Assembly: GCA_016210005.1 (NCBI GenBank)
Contig: JACQVA010000248.1
Location: forward strand, 1 to 36,455
Length of the DNA: 36,455 bases
Source of the DNA: Deltaproteobacteria bacterium
Lineage (GTDB): Bacteria; Desulfobacterota; Binatia; HRBIN30; JACQVA1
Direction: 5' to 3'
Shown one piece after another: positions 8,077-16,512 of the stretch. Below the pieces are notes generated by a model. It had not been told where the DNA came from. It worked only from the letters and a program-made list of their open reading frames with translations, and did not search any database. How positions within the stretch are numbered: the stretch's first letter is position 1; every line of letters starts with the position of its first letter. The position numbers were made by a program, and so were the translations under genes.

Positions 8077-9219
8077 CTATTGCTTGAGCAGATTGCGCGC
8101 GATGACAACGCGCTGGATCTGCGAGGTGCCTTCGTAGATCTGCAAGAGCTTGGCGTCCCGCATCAGCTTCTCAACGGGGTAGTCCTTCATATAGCCGTAG
8201 CCGCCGAAGACCTGCACGGCGTCGGTGGTGATCCGCATCGTGGCATCGGCACCGAAGGCCTTGGCGTAGCTCGAGACGATGGAGGCTGCGGCTCCCTGAT
8301 CGATCATCCATGCCGCCTTGTAAGTCAGCAGGCGCATCGCTTCGAGTTCGATGGCCATGTCGGCAAGCATGAACTGGATGGCCTGGAAGTTAGCGATTGG
8401 CTGACCGAATTGCTTGCGTTCGAGCGCATATTTCGTCGCTTCGTCGAGTGCGCGCTGTGAGAGGCCAATGGCGATGGCACCGATCTCGGGCCGCGTGCGA
8501 TCGAAGGTCTGCATGGCGATCTTGAAGCCCTGGTCCTCCGCCCCTACCAGCGCCCGGCGGGGTACTTTCACGTCTTCGAGCACGACCTCGGAGGTGTCGG
8601 CTGCTCGCTGGCCGAGTTTGTTGTGCATGCGGGTCTTGCGGATACCGGGGAGATCAGCCTCGACCACGAAGCAGGAAATGCCCGCGTGGCGTAGCTGCTT
8701 GTCCTTGGTGGCGAAGATCACGTACCAGTCCGCCACGCTCCCGTTCGAGATGAAGTGCTTGACCCCGTTGAGGACGTACTCGTCGCCCACACGGCGGTAG
8801 GTGGTCGAGATCCCTGCGACATCCGAGCCCGCCCCCGGCTCGGTGGTGCAGAAGGCCGCGTAGCTGCACTCGCGCGTCAACCGGCCGAGGTACTCTCGTT
8901 TCTGCTCGTCACTGCCGGCGACCAGCAAGGGCGTGGCGGCCAACCCATTGGCGGCCAGGGCGTTGGTGATGCCAGCGCAGCCGTAGTTGAGTTCTTCGAG
9001 GATCAAGATGGTATCGAGCACGCCCAGGCCCGGCCCGCCGTACTCGCGCGGTACTTCGAGGTTCATCAGGCCGAGTTCCCAGGCCTTCCGGCAAATGGCG
9101 TCGGGGAAGATCTCCTCCGCGTCATGCTTGGGGGCCAGCGGAATGATCTCCTCGCGGGCAAACTTACCAGCCAGCTCCTTGAGTTCGGCTTGTTCGGGGG
9201 TCAAATCGAAACCAAACAT
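8077..9219 (-). CDS. Acyl-CoA dehydrogenase
   Basis: This is a 380-residue flavoprotein of normal family length. The start at 9219 is preceded by GAGAGGAG, and the first residues (MFGFDLTPEQAELKELAGKF) are family-like; the longer frame to 9306 is not needed. It has FCTTEPGAGSDVAGI (FAD and substrate loop), FISNG, QAIQFMLADM, QVFGGYGYM and LQIYEGTSQIQ, which carries the catalytic Glu of the short/medium-chain class. It oxidises acyl-CoA thioesters to trans-2-enoyl-CoA and passes electrons to ETF. No other beta-oxidation genes are next to it, so chain length or a role in aromatic or branched substrates cannot be set. It is divergent from the FG-GAP gene. Confidence 0.95.
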   Translation of the reverse strand: MFGFDLTPEQAELKELAGKFAREEIIPLAPKHDAEEIFPDAICRKAWELGLMNLEVPREYGGPGLGVLDTILILEELNYGCAGITNALAANGLAATPLLVAGSDEQKREYLGRLTRECSYAAFCTTEPGAGSDVAGISTTYRRVGDEYVLNGVKHFISNGSVADWYVIFATKDKQLRHAGISCFVVEADLPGIRKTRMHNKLGQRAADTSEVVLEDVKVPRRALVGAEDQGFKIAMQTFDRTRPEIGAIAIGLSQRALDEATKYALERKQFGQPIANFQAIQFMLADMAIELEAMRLLTYKAAWMIDQGAAASIVSSYAKAFGADATMRITTDAVQVFGGYGYMKDYPVEKLMRDAKLLQIYEGTSQIQRVVIARNLLKQ

Positions 9220-9378
9220 GGCCACTCCTCTCACGGTCGCGGTATTCGCCACACGGCAATATTCGTCCGTACCGATCCGCGACCCTTGTGTAGCCCGTTG
9301 CGGCACTTAAGGCCAGGGCGAACGCCATCCAGACGCGCAGGGGAGGTGGCATGCCAGGCGGCAATGCGTCTTTTTTGT

Positions 9379-9407
9379 TTGACAAACGGCCGCGTCCGAT
9401 ATTGATT
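9379..9407 (+). promoter_or_regulatory. Possible sigma70 promoter of the FG-GAP gene
   Basis: A perfect TTGACA (9379-9384) sits in an AT-richer patch about 90 bases before the start at 9474. At 17-base spacing the -10 position reads TTGATT (9402-9407), a weak match. Nothing better is seen in the divergent spacer 9220-9473. Confidence 0.2.
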
Positions 9408-9473
9408 TGGATACTAATCGCGGTGCCGGTTCTTCGGGGCCTTGGCGCGCTTGCGATAGTGAGGAGAAACGGG

Positions 9474-11129
9474 ATGAATCGAAACCACTACGCGGTTGCA
9501 CTGCTCTCGGCTTTGGTGGTCGTTGGGGGTACGTCCGCGCATGCGCTGACCGCGACACCGTCCCCCACTCCCACCCCCACCTATGTGTCAGAGCTTCCGG
9601 AGATTACCTTCCAGCCGAGTCAAGCGTTTTCCGTAGCACGGAACCCGGAGTTTATGGACGTGGCGGATTTCAACCGCGACGGGCTACCGGACATTGTGAT
9701 TAGCTCGCCCACGTCGAAGAAGGTGTCGATTCTCCTTAGCGACGGCTTGGGGAGCTTCAGTACCGGGGTATCTGCGGGACCAGTCGGCAAGTACCTACGT
9801 TCGGTTGCCGCAGGTGACATAGACGGTGATGGGATCGTCGACGTCGCGGTGATCGACAACCTCGGGGACGACGTATTCATCTTCCTCGGCAATGGAGACG
9901 GTTCACTTAAGCCGCCGACGGCCCTGGCGACGAAGCGGATGCCCTGGGGGATCGCGATCGGCCAGCTTGACGGTCAGCCGGGAAACGATCTGGCCGTGAC
10001 CAACCAGCTGGATAACACTGCGTCGATATTCTTCAACCGCAATACTGGGCATACCTCGTTTGCAGGCCCAAGCAATTTCCCCGTCAGCACAAAGCCAGGG
10101 CAGTTGATTTCCGGGGACTTCAACGACGACGGTTTCACGGATCTGGTGGCACTCAACACTGGTAACCTCGGCTCGAACGACGTAACCGAGTTGATCGGCA
10201 ACGGGTCTGGTGGCTTCCAAAGCAAGGGCAACTTCCTGGTCAAGGAAGGGGCACGGCAAATGACGGTTGGCGACTTCAACGGGGACGGCTTTCCCGACAT
10301 CGCCATCGTGAATGGTATCGCTTCGACGCACCAGGTCTTCACCAGTGCGTTCACCGTGCTGTTGTCGGACGGTCTGGGATTCTTTAGCCAGGCAGTCACC
10401 ATCGATGTCGACTGCGCAGTTGTATTGACTGTTGATGTGTGCATGCCGAAGGCGATTGCCGCTGGAGATTTCGACCGCGACGGAAACGTGGACATTGCCG
10501 TGGGCGTCTCGTTAGCCAATGCCGTGTTCATTTACGCCGGCAATGGGGACGGAACCGCGGATTTTGTGGGCCAACCTGTGCCTCTCGCCGCCGTACCAAA
10601 CTTCATGGTCGCAGCTGATTTTGATGACGATGGGCGACTGGACCTGGCCGTTTCCGAATCTGCGACCGGCTACACGCCCGCGAACGTGCAGCTCTTGCAA
10701 AACACTAGCCCCTTCCCCCCCACGCCGACACTTGCACCGTTTGTAACCCCCAGCGGCACGGTTCGTCCCCCGGTCACCCCGAGCAAGAACCAAGGGCAGA
10801 TTTGCAGCGATGACGATGAATGCTTCACCGGTTTTTGCGAGCAGGAGCGCTGCTGCGATCGCGCGTGTAATGGACAGAGCGAACGCTGCGACGTCGATCC
10901 CAACCCGGGCACTTGCGTGACCGTTCCAACGCCGATGCCGTCACCGACCCCGAAGCCAACCGGCGGCGGCGGGGCTTTCGTCAGCCGCAGCGGCGGTTGT
11001 TCAGCCGACAACGGCAACGGCACCCCGCTCGGGGCCACGGCAGTACTGCTGGTGCCGGGAGCGCTATGGCTAGGGCGGCGCCGGATCCTGGTCCGGGCGT
11101 TGGCTCCGGCCCGCCGCCGTTTGCGTTAG
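9474..11129 (+). CDS. Secreted FG-GAP/VCBS beta-propeller protein with MYXO-CTERM-like tail
   Basis: This is a 551-residue protein. ATG 9474 follows GAGGAGA (9461-9467) and gives a clean signal peptide ending in SAHA. A Thr-Pro-rich linker comes next, then seven propeller blades carrying DFNRDGLPDIVI-like calcium loops; the third blade (QLDGQPGNDLAV) has lost several ligands. Then come a second Pro/Thr linker, a cysteine cluster of about 10 Cys (GQICSDDDECFTGFC to GTCV), another Thr-Pro linker, and a tail with SGGCSADNG, a hydrophobic segment and arginines. This tail resembles the MYXO-CTERM surface-sorting signal of myxobacteria. It is probably a surface or secreted binding protein; the ligand is unknown. 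Its last 60 bases overlap the convergent nuclease gene. Confidence 0.85.
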   Translation: MNRNHYAVALLSALVVVGGTSAHALTATPSPTPTPTYVSELPEITFQPSQAFSVARNPEFMDVADFNRDGLPDIVISSPTSKKVSILLSDGLGSFSTGVSAGPVGKYLRSVAAGDIDGDGIVDVAVIDNLGDDVFIFLGNGDGSLKPPTALATKRMPWGIAIGQLDGQPGNDLAVTNQLDNTASIFFNRNTGHTSFAGPSNFPVSTKPGQLISGDFNDDGFTDLVALNTGNLGSNDVTELIGNGSGGFQSKGNFLVKEGARQMTVGDFNGDGFPDIAIVNGIASTHQVFTSAFTVLLSDGLGFFSQAVTIDVDCAVVLTVDVCMPKAIAAGDFDRDGNVDIAVGVSLANAVFIYAGNGDGTADFVGQPVPLAAVPNFMVAADFDDDGRLDLAVSESATGYTPANVQLLQNTSPFPPTPTLAPFVTPSGTVRPPVTPSKNQGQICSDDDECFTGFCEQERCCDRACNGQSERCDVDPNPGTCVTVPTPMPSPTPKPTGGGGAFVSRSGGCSADNGNGTPLGATAVLLVPGALWLGRRRILVRALAPARRRLR

Positions 11130-12998
11130 TATGCTCGACAGCGCGGCCTCCCACTCCGACAATTGCTGGGAGGCCGCGCTCGCATCTTGCAATCGAAACA
11201 CGAAGCCGTCGCGCTCGCCGCGGTCGCGTAGCCAGGCCGCCAGAATGGTGGTGCCGGCAACATCCGCGTCAGCCACGGGCGCATCAGCGTTTGCCTGAAT
11301 GCACTCGCTCACACGTTGCGCGAGCGCCAGCAGGTCCTCGACGCCTTGCAGGGTTCGCCGCTCAATCAGCCGGCCGCTCACCACCAGATAGGCCAGCGCC
11401 GCGCCGCCGCGATGGTGCGGTTGCAGCACCAGAAAATTGTGCTGCGCAACTACCCAACCCAACGTTCGCTGGCGCTTGAGCAGCCGCTCCAGCTCTTCGA
11501 GGTCTCGCTGCGCCCTGGCCGCAGCTTCAAAACGCAGGGCCTCGGCATGGGCCGTGCGTTGTCGTGTGAGCTCGCCGCGCGCCCAGTGGGTTTGGGCGGG
11601 ATCCCCGGCCAGCAGTCGCCGGAACGCTTCCACCTGTTCCCCATACTGGGCAGCCGCCACCCGGCTGGCACACGGCGCGGTGCAGGCGTCGGTCTGCCCC
11701 TGCAAGCAGGGCGTGGCTTCAGGATTCGGGCGTAGTCGTCCCGCACAGGTGCGCAACTTGAACAGGCGCGCCACCAACGCCATCGCCCGCAGCGCGGATT
11801 CGCGCGATCGGAACGGACCGAAGTATTGCCCGCCCCGCGCCGCTGCTCGGCAGGTGGCAAGTAAGCGCGGGAAGCGGGCATCGGCCGTCAGCTTGAGAAA
11901 CGCGATCTGCGGCAGATGTTTGTGGAGACGATTGTACGGCGGTTGTTCGCTGCGAATCGCCTCGGCTTCGCGGAGCGCAGCTTCCAGTTCCGAGCCGGCG
12001 TGCTCGGTGTCGAGGCGGTGGATGTGGCGGATGAGATCGAGGGTCTTGTCGCTGTGGCCGTTGGCATTACTCAAGTACTGACTCACCCGCTGGCGGAGGT
12101 TCTTGGCCTTGCCGATGTAGAGCAGGCGGCCGTCTTCGCCATAGAAACGATACACCCCGGGCGCGGGGGCAAGGGCAGCAATGGCTTGGCGCGGTAGCGG
12201 ACAGAAGAACACCCGGCCATCGCGAGCGTTCGCTTGCAGGGCGAGAGCCTGATCGAGCCGAGTGCTGCCGCGCGCGGCTAGCAGGTCCAGGAAGTGCAGC
12301 AGAATCTCGGCCGTGATCAGCGCGTCGCCGAGCGCCCGGTGGCGATCCACCAGCGCGATGCCGAAGTGCGCTGCCACCGCATCGAGACCGCGCCGGCGCA
12401 GCTGCGGCAGCAGCCGCCGCGCCAGCTGCAACGTGCACAGATGCGGCTGATGCAACGGGCGGCCCAACTGCGCCTGCGCCGCGGCGTTGAGAAACCCCAG
12501 ATCGAAACGGGCGTTGTGTGCCACCAAGACGCGATCGCCGGCGAACTCCATGAACGCCGGCCACGCCTCGGCCAGCAGCGGCTGCCCCGCCAGCATCTCG
12601 CCGGTGATGCCGGTGAGATGCGTAATGAACCGGGGCAGCGACCGGGCAGGATTCACCAGGCAACTGAAACGCTCGGCCACGCGGGCGCCCTCGACCCGCA
12701 CCGCGCCGATCTCGATGATCGAATCGCCCCGTTGCGGTGCGCCGCCGGTGGTTTCAACATCGACCACCACGAACGCGGTCTCCGCCAAAGACCGAGCCAG
12801 CGCCGCATGCACGGTTGCCACCCAACGTTGCTCCGCCCTGCAGAAGCTGAAGCGCGGGTCGCCGGCGAGCAAAGCTTGAACAAACCGTGGGCCGAACTCC
12901 CGATCGCCGCCGGGCTGAGTGAAGACGAGATCCAACAGCTCGCCGGTGGTGGCGCCGCCGGGGCGGGTGAGCAAGTAGCGATGCAGAGTCTCTCGCAT
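11070..12998 (-). CDS. DEDDh exonuclease fused to UvrC-like GIY-YIG nuclease
   Basis: This is a 642-residue protein. ATG 12998 has AAGG 7 bases upstream; TTG and GTG codons lie just before it. Residues 1-70 resemble a small winged-helix domain. Next is a DnaQ-type 3'-5' exonuclease with FVVVDVETTG (DxE), LVAHNARFDLGF and HRALGDA (DEDDh). From about residue 270 there is a UvrC-like GIY-YIG domain (APGVYRFYGEDGRLLYIGKAKNLRQRV), then the UvrC cysteine/UVR region (YFGPF, LRTC, CTAPC). The C-terminal RNase H-like and HhH domains of real UvrC are absent. Such fusions (Cho-like nucleases with an added exonuclease) are known in several phyla and are thought to act in nucleotide excision repair. It follows the P450 gene on the same strand. 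Confidence 0.87.
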   Translation of the reverse strand: MRETLHRYLLTRPGGATTGELLDLVFTQPGGDREFGPRFVQALLAGDPRFSFCRAEQRWVATVHAALARSLAETAFVVVDVETTGGAPQRGDSIIEIGAVRVEGARVAERFSCLVNPARSLPRFITHLTGITGEMLAGQPLLAEAWPAFMEFAGDRVLVAHNARFDLGFLNAAAQAQLGRPLHQPHLCTLQLARRLLPQLRRRGLDAVAAHFGIALVDRHRALGDALITAEILLHFLDLLAARGSTRLDQALALQANARDGRVFFCPLPRQAIAALAPAPGVYRFYGEDGRLLYIGKAKNLRQRVSQYLSNANGHSDKTLDLIRHIHRLDTEHAGSELEAALREAEAIRSEQPPYNRLHKHLPQIAFLKLTADARFPRLLATCRAAARGGQYFGPFRSRESALRAMALVARLFKLRTCAGRLRPNPEATPCLQGQTDACTAPCASRVAAAQYGEQVEAFRRLLAGDPAQTHWARGELTRQRTAHAEALRFEAAARAQRDLEELERLLKRQRTLGWVVAQHNFLVLQPHHRGGAALAYLVVSGRLIERRTLQGVEDLLALAQRVSECIQANADAPVADADVAGTTILAAWLRDRGERDGFVFRLQDASAASQQLSEWEAALSSILTQTAAGRSQRPDQDPAPP

Positions 12999-13050
12999 CA
13001 CCAACCTTCTAGCACCAGCCGCAGAAAACGAACAAGTGGCGAAAACGACC

Positions 13051-13065
13051 GCCGGCTACGCCGGC
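13051..13065 (-). terminator. Short GC hairpin at the P450 stop, weak terminator candidate
   Basis: A 6-bp stem (GCCGGC twice) with a 3-base loop overlaps the P450 stop codon. On the minus strand it is followed within a few bases by TTTT. The stem is short and the T-run is not adjacent, so the terminator role is weak. Confidence 0.2.
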
Positions 13066-14258
13066 ATCAGACGCAGCGGCAGACTGGTGACCGCCTGGAA
13101 TACGATACTCGGGTGGAGCGGTAACGACTCGCTGCCGGTGCGCTCGAAGCTGCTCGTGGCCGACAGCAAGGCGCGCAGCGCCACCTGGGTTTCGAGCCGC
13201 GCGAGGTTGGCGCCCAAGCAGTAATGGACGCCGAAGCCGAAGGCGAGGTGCTGATTGTCCTGCCGGCTGAGGTTGAATTCCTCCGGGTCCGTAAATACTT
13301 CCTCGTCCCGGTTGGCAGAACCGAGCCAGTTGATCACAAACTGCCCGGCTTCGATCGTGTGGCCGTGCAGCTCCACCGGCCGGGTGGCGAGGCGCGGATC
13401 CATTTGCACGGGTGAGGCGTAACGCAGCACTTCCTCCACCGCGGCGGGCAGCAAGTCGAGGTTCGCCCGCAAGCGGGCCAACTCCTCGGGATGTGCCAGC
13501 AGTTCGAGGACCGCGTTGCCGATCAGCGTGGTGGTGGTCTCGTTGCCGGCCACCAACAGCAGCGTCAGCATCTGCAGCATCTCGTCGTGCGACAACCGCG
13601 AGCCTTCCAGCTCTGCCTGTACCAGCCCGGTGAGCAAGTCCTCGCGCGGGCAGCGCCGGCGTTCCTCGGCCAGGCTCGAGAAGTAAGCGCCCATCTCCGC
13701 CACCAGAGTGCGCAGGTGCTGCATCCGCTCCGCCGTCGGCGGAGCGAACAGTGCGTTGCCCAGGTTCTCTACCGCCGCGTCTGACCAGCGCTTGAACTGC
13801 TCGCGGTCCGCCGGCGGGATGCCGATGATCTCGGCGATGATGATGACCGGCAACGGGTAAGTGAGCGCTTGCACCAAGTCGACCTCGCGCTGCTCCAGTG
13901 CGTGGTTGACCAACTCGTTGGCGATCTCGTGCATGCGCGGTTCGAGGCGCCGAATGATGCGCGGCGTGAATGCCTGGTTGACCAAGCCGCGTAGCCGCGT
14001 GTGCGCCGGCGGATCTTGGCCGAGCATGCTGGGCGGCGGCAGGTCCTCCGCACTCACCCCGGGCGGGGGCGGAAACCGGTTCGACCAGGTCTTGGAATCC
14101 TTCAGAATCGTCTGGATGTCGCCGTAGCGAAAGACCGAGACCACGGGCAGCTCGGGATGCCGGTAGACCGGCTGCTCACACCGCGCCCGCGCATAAAGTG
14201 GGAAGGGGTCGCGGCGCGTTGCCGGATCGAACGGGTTGAAGGTGAACTCGGCGCTCAT
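13056..14258 (-). CDS. Cytochrome P450
   Basis: This is a 400-residue soluble bacterial P450. Seen motifs are HTRLR (86-90, C-helix), AGNETT (237-242, I-helix oxygen-activation site), ExxR (Glu276-Arg279), and FGFGVHYCLG with the haem ligand Cys347. There is no membrane anchor. It is a monooxygenase that needs a separate electron donor; no ferredoxin or ferredoxin reductase gene is in this window. Its ATG overlaps the stop of the upstream redoxin gene in an ATGA, so translation is likely coupled to that gene. If the upstream TGA codon is a true stop, ribosomes would reach this ATG less often. The substrate is unknown. Confidence 0.95.
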   Translation of the reverse strand: MSAEFTFNPFDPATRRDPFPLYARARCEQPVYRHPELPVVSVFRYGDIQTILKDSKTWSNRFPPPPGVSAEDLPPPSMLGQDPPAHTRLRGLVNQAFTPRIIRRLEPRMHEIANELVNHALEQREVDLVQALTYPLPVIIIAEIIGIPPADREQFKRWSDAAVENLGNALFAPPTAERMQHLRTLVAEMGAYFSSLAEERRRCPREDLLTGLVQAELEGSRLSHDEMLQMLTLLLVAGNETTTTLIGNAVLELLAHPEELARLRANLDLLPAAVEEVLRYASPVQMDPRLATRPVELHGHTIEAGQFVINWLGSANRDEEVFTDPEEFNLSRQDNQHLAFGFGVHYCLGANLARLETQVALRALLSATSSFERTGSESLPLHPSIVFQAVTSLPLRLMPA

Positions 14259-15313
14259 GGCTTACTCGGTTCGGTGACGGGCAGTGGCTGGTAGTACGGC
14301 CGGCCGCGCTCCCGCCACTCCGAGTACATGTCGAAGAAGGCCGGCCCCATAGCGTCGAGACCGCGGATCGGCAACGAACCGCGACGAATGGTGAAGTCAT
14401 GTGGCGCCAACTCGCCCGCACGCGCGAAGTGCACTTCGGCTGCGGCCACTTGGTCGGCCTGGTGCAAATGCCAGCCGAGCACGAATTCCGCGCGTGCCAG
14501 TTGCTCCTCGGCCGTCGGCCGGGGCAGCAACCGCCGCACCTCGTCGGCGGCAAGCGCCAGTTCGCCCTGCTTCACCCACGCGCGCACAGCGTCCAGATGC
14601 GGTGCCGACTCGAGGCCGTGAAGGTCCTTGAACTGGTCGCTGCCAAACGCGACATCGTTTGGCCTTACGATCCGGCCACACTCATCGATCCAGACCACCG
14701 TCGGCACGTTGATCATGTCGTAGAGATCGGCCACGACGTGCTCGCTATCGATCAGGCTTGGATGTGTCGGTGCCGCCGCCTCGATGAACGGGCGCGCGTC
14801 TTCGGCGCTCTTGTCCAACGCCACCGTGATCACGGTGAAACCGCCGTCTCTGAGTTCCTGGTGCAGTGCCTGCCAGACCGGCAGGTCGTAGCGGCACCCT
14901 CACCAGGAGGCGTAGGCGACCAGGAGCACCTTCCGGCCGCGGTAGTCGGAAAGCGAATGTCGCGTGCCGCTCAGATCCGGCAGCGTGAAATCGGGTGCTT
15001 GCAGCGACGCGAGCTGCCCAGCTCGGTCGTCAGCCGAGACCCCGAGGCAGGCGACGCGAGCGTCGCCATCGACCGCCAGTGGCTGGCGCAGCAGCGCGGC
15101 GAAGCCGGCAAGGTCCACGCCCTCGGCCGTGAGCAATGTCGCCGCGTCAGTTACCGGAACACAACGCGTGCCCTTACAGAAACCCTGCGGCTGCCATTCC
15201 CAGCCGAGTGCAGCCTGCAAGGCGGCAGGGCGTAGTCGCAACCGCCCGTCACTCATGCTTGCTTGCACCTCGGCGGCCCGCCCTTCCACCAAGAGGGTCC
15301 ATCGTTCCGCCAT
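14255..15313 (-). CDS. Candidate selenoprotein: TlpA/ResA-like redoxin with Sec138
   Basis: One frame from ATG 15313 (AAAGGAG at 15320-15326, 6-base spacing) runs to the stop at 14255-14257, broken only by TGA at 14900-14902. Read through, it encodes 352 residues. Residues 1-100 are a domain with a CKGTRC pair (Cys46, Cys51). The redoxin starts at APDFTLPDL (106-114). LLVAYASW-U-GCRYDLP follows, so the TGA sits exactly at the first redox position. Homology continues without a break through TVITVALD to INVPTVVWIDE, where Pro204 is the cis-Pro. The last 110 residues are TPR-like helices. Such a protein would be a thiol/selenol oxidoreductase; no signal peptide is seen, so it is probably cytoplasmic. 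The spacing is U-x-C and not CxxC, which is unusual. The alternatives are a nonsense mutation or a sequencing error; the hairpin after the TGA argues against both. Confidence 0.75.
14869..14885 (-). promoter_or_regulatory. Candidate bacterial SECIS hairpin
   Basis: On the coding strand a perfect 6-bp stem CCTGCC / GGCAGG closes a five-base loop GGTCT. The stem begins 14 bases after the TGA and the loop begins 20 bases after it. Bacterial SECIS elements lie directly 3' of the UGA, with a short loop that has G in its first two positions. From memory, E. coli fdhF carries GGUCU in its SelB-binding loop. Loop, position and stem all fit; a chance hairpin cannot be excluded from one sequence. Confidence 0.65.
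14900..14902 (-). other. In-frame TGA, probable selenocysteine codon 138
   Basis: This TGA lies between TGG (Trp137) and GGG TGC (Gly139, Cys140). Reading frame and family similarity are intact on both sides. Redoxin relatives are expected to have Cys here, and TGC/TGT differs from TGA by one base. Confidence 0.7.
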
Positions 15314-15379
15314 AGAGCTCTCCTTTGTCGCTAACCGGGCTAAGCGGGATACCGACCTAAGTCAATGGGGCGCGTGGCG

Positions 15380-15520
15380 TCAAAGTCGTGGCGCGACTGT
15401 CTGCGATGCCGCGGGTTGGCCGGGCTGGTCCGTACCGAAGATCTCCCGGCGCTCTAACCCGCGCGCGATCACGTGCTGGAACATATCTGGCGACGCCGGC
15501 CGAAGCGCAGTGCCGGTCAT
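15380..15520 (-). pseudogene. N-terminal remnant of a Y1 (REP-associated) transposase
   Basis: In the 268-base spacer between the divergent redoxin and DUF2333 genes, a 46-codon minus-strand frame reads LRPASPDMFQHVIARG then LERREIFGTDQ. This matches the start of IS200-like Y1/REP-associated tyrosine transposases (LRxxxPGxxxHVIxRGxxRRxIFxDD). Similarity stops after about 30 residues. The catalytic HUH and Tyr regions are missing, so it is a decayed fragment. It lies just upstream of the redoxin promoter region. Confidence 0.45.
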
Positions 15521-15581
15521 GATGTCGGGCGTTTTCTTTGCGCTGGTTCACTCCCGGCTGCCGGCATGCTACCCACTGTAC

Positions 15582-16505
15582 ATGGCGGAAAACGAATCGA
15601 CGGCAACTCGGACGAGGGCGCACGCCCCGCAGCTGCTCGTACTGCTGGTGCTGATGCTGCTGCTGGCAGCGCCATTCGCACTCTACTTGGCGCAAAAGCG
15701 TCACAACGTCTTGTCGCTCGATATGGCCGCTCGCTTCCCCGAGAACCAACGGCTCACCGGCGGCGAGGTGTTCGCCACCACTATAGCGGAGATCATGGAG
15801 CACGAACTCAGCGGCGGCACCGGCTGGCGGCCGAATGATTTCATCCTCTGGAGTCCAAGGCTGTGGGCCGACAACAACGCCAACCGCCAGCTTGGTATCC
15901 TGCTAGCAGCACGCGAGAGCATGCGGGTGTTCAAAGACCACCTCACCAAGGTCTCCAGCAACGAGTACGATGCCAACCTGGTATTGGCCGACACCGCTCT
16001 ACGAAACGATGCCTTCAAACTGTGGCTGCCGTCGGCAGAGAGCAAGTACAGCCAGGCGGTGCAGCGGCTGCGCATTTACGTTGACGGTTTGAAGGCCACA
16101 CCGATGCGGTCGAAGCCGATCAATCAGCGCAACGCCGAGCTCATCCGGCTGGTGCAAGCGTGGACCGATCTGCTCGGCGACGCCCACGCCGCGCTTTACC
16201 GCCCCGACGGCCTGTGGCAGACCGACGACGATTTCTACCACGCTCAAGGCGTGGCCCACGTGATCTTTCACCTGGTGCAGGCCGTCGAGCGCGAGTATCG
16301 TCACGGGGAGGATACCAAGCCGATCATTCGCACGCTGCTCAACGAGGTGGCTGACGCTCTCGGCCAGGCGGCGGTGCTCAAACCGCTCGTCGTGTTCGAC
16401 GGCAGCCCGAGCGGCCTGTTCGCCAACCATCGCCGCAACCTCGATGCCTTCGTCAATGAGGCGCGCCAGAAGCTCTATTCGGTGCGTGAGGAACTGGAGA
16501 AGTGA
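15582..16505 (+). CDS. DUF2333 family membrane-anchored protein
   Basis: This is a 307-residue protein. The N-terminus (MAENESTATRTR) precedes one transmembrane helix rich in Leu (about residues 17-40). A periplasmic helical domain follows, with GGEVFATTIAEIMEHEL, GWRPNDFILWSP and a long DNNANRQLGIL segment. These are typical of DUF2333 (PF10095), known mostly from proteobacteria and without a set function. The ATG at 15582 is chosen because it places a short charged segment before the helix; the frame stays open far upstream but overlaps the divergent redoxin gene. There is no operon partner. The gene ends 7 bases from the end of the convergent hydrolase gene. Confidence 0.8.
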   Translation: MAENESTATRTRAHAPQLLVLLVLMLLLAAPFALYLAQKRHNVLSLDMAARFPENQRLTGGEVFATTIAEIMEHELSGGTGWRPNDFILWSPRLWADNNANRQLGILLAARESMRVFKDHLTKVSSNEYDANLVLADTALRNDAFKLWLPSAESKYSQAVQRLRIYVDGLKATPMRSKPINQRNAELIRLVQAWTDLLGDAHAALYRPDGLWQTDDDFYHAQGVAHVIFHLVQAVEREYRHGEDTKPIIRTLLNEVADALGQAAVLKPLVVFDGSPSGLFANHRRNLDAFVNEARQKLYSVREELEK

Positions 16506-16512
16506 GCGCGGC

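Noticed and set aside
14900-15313. Redoxin as two separate genes or a pseudogene with a nonsense mutation
   Set aside because: The frame is the same on both sides, the TGA is at the redox position, and a SECIS-like hairpin follows. It stays the main alternative and is listed under the refuting tests.
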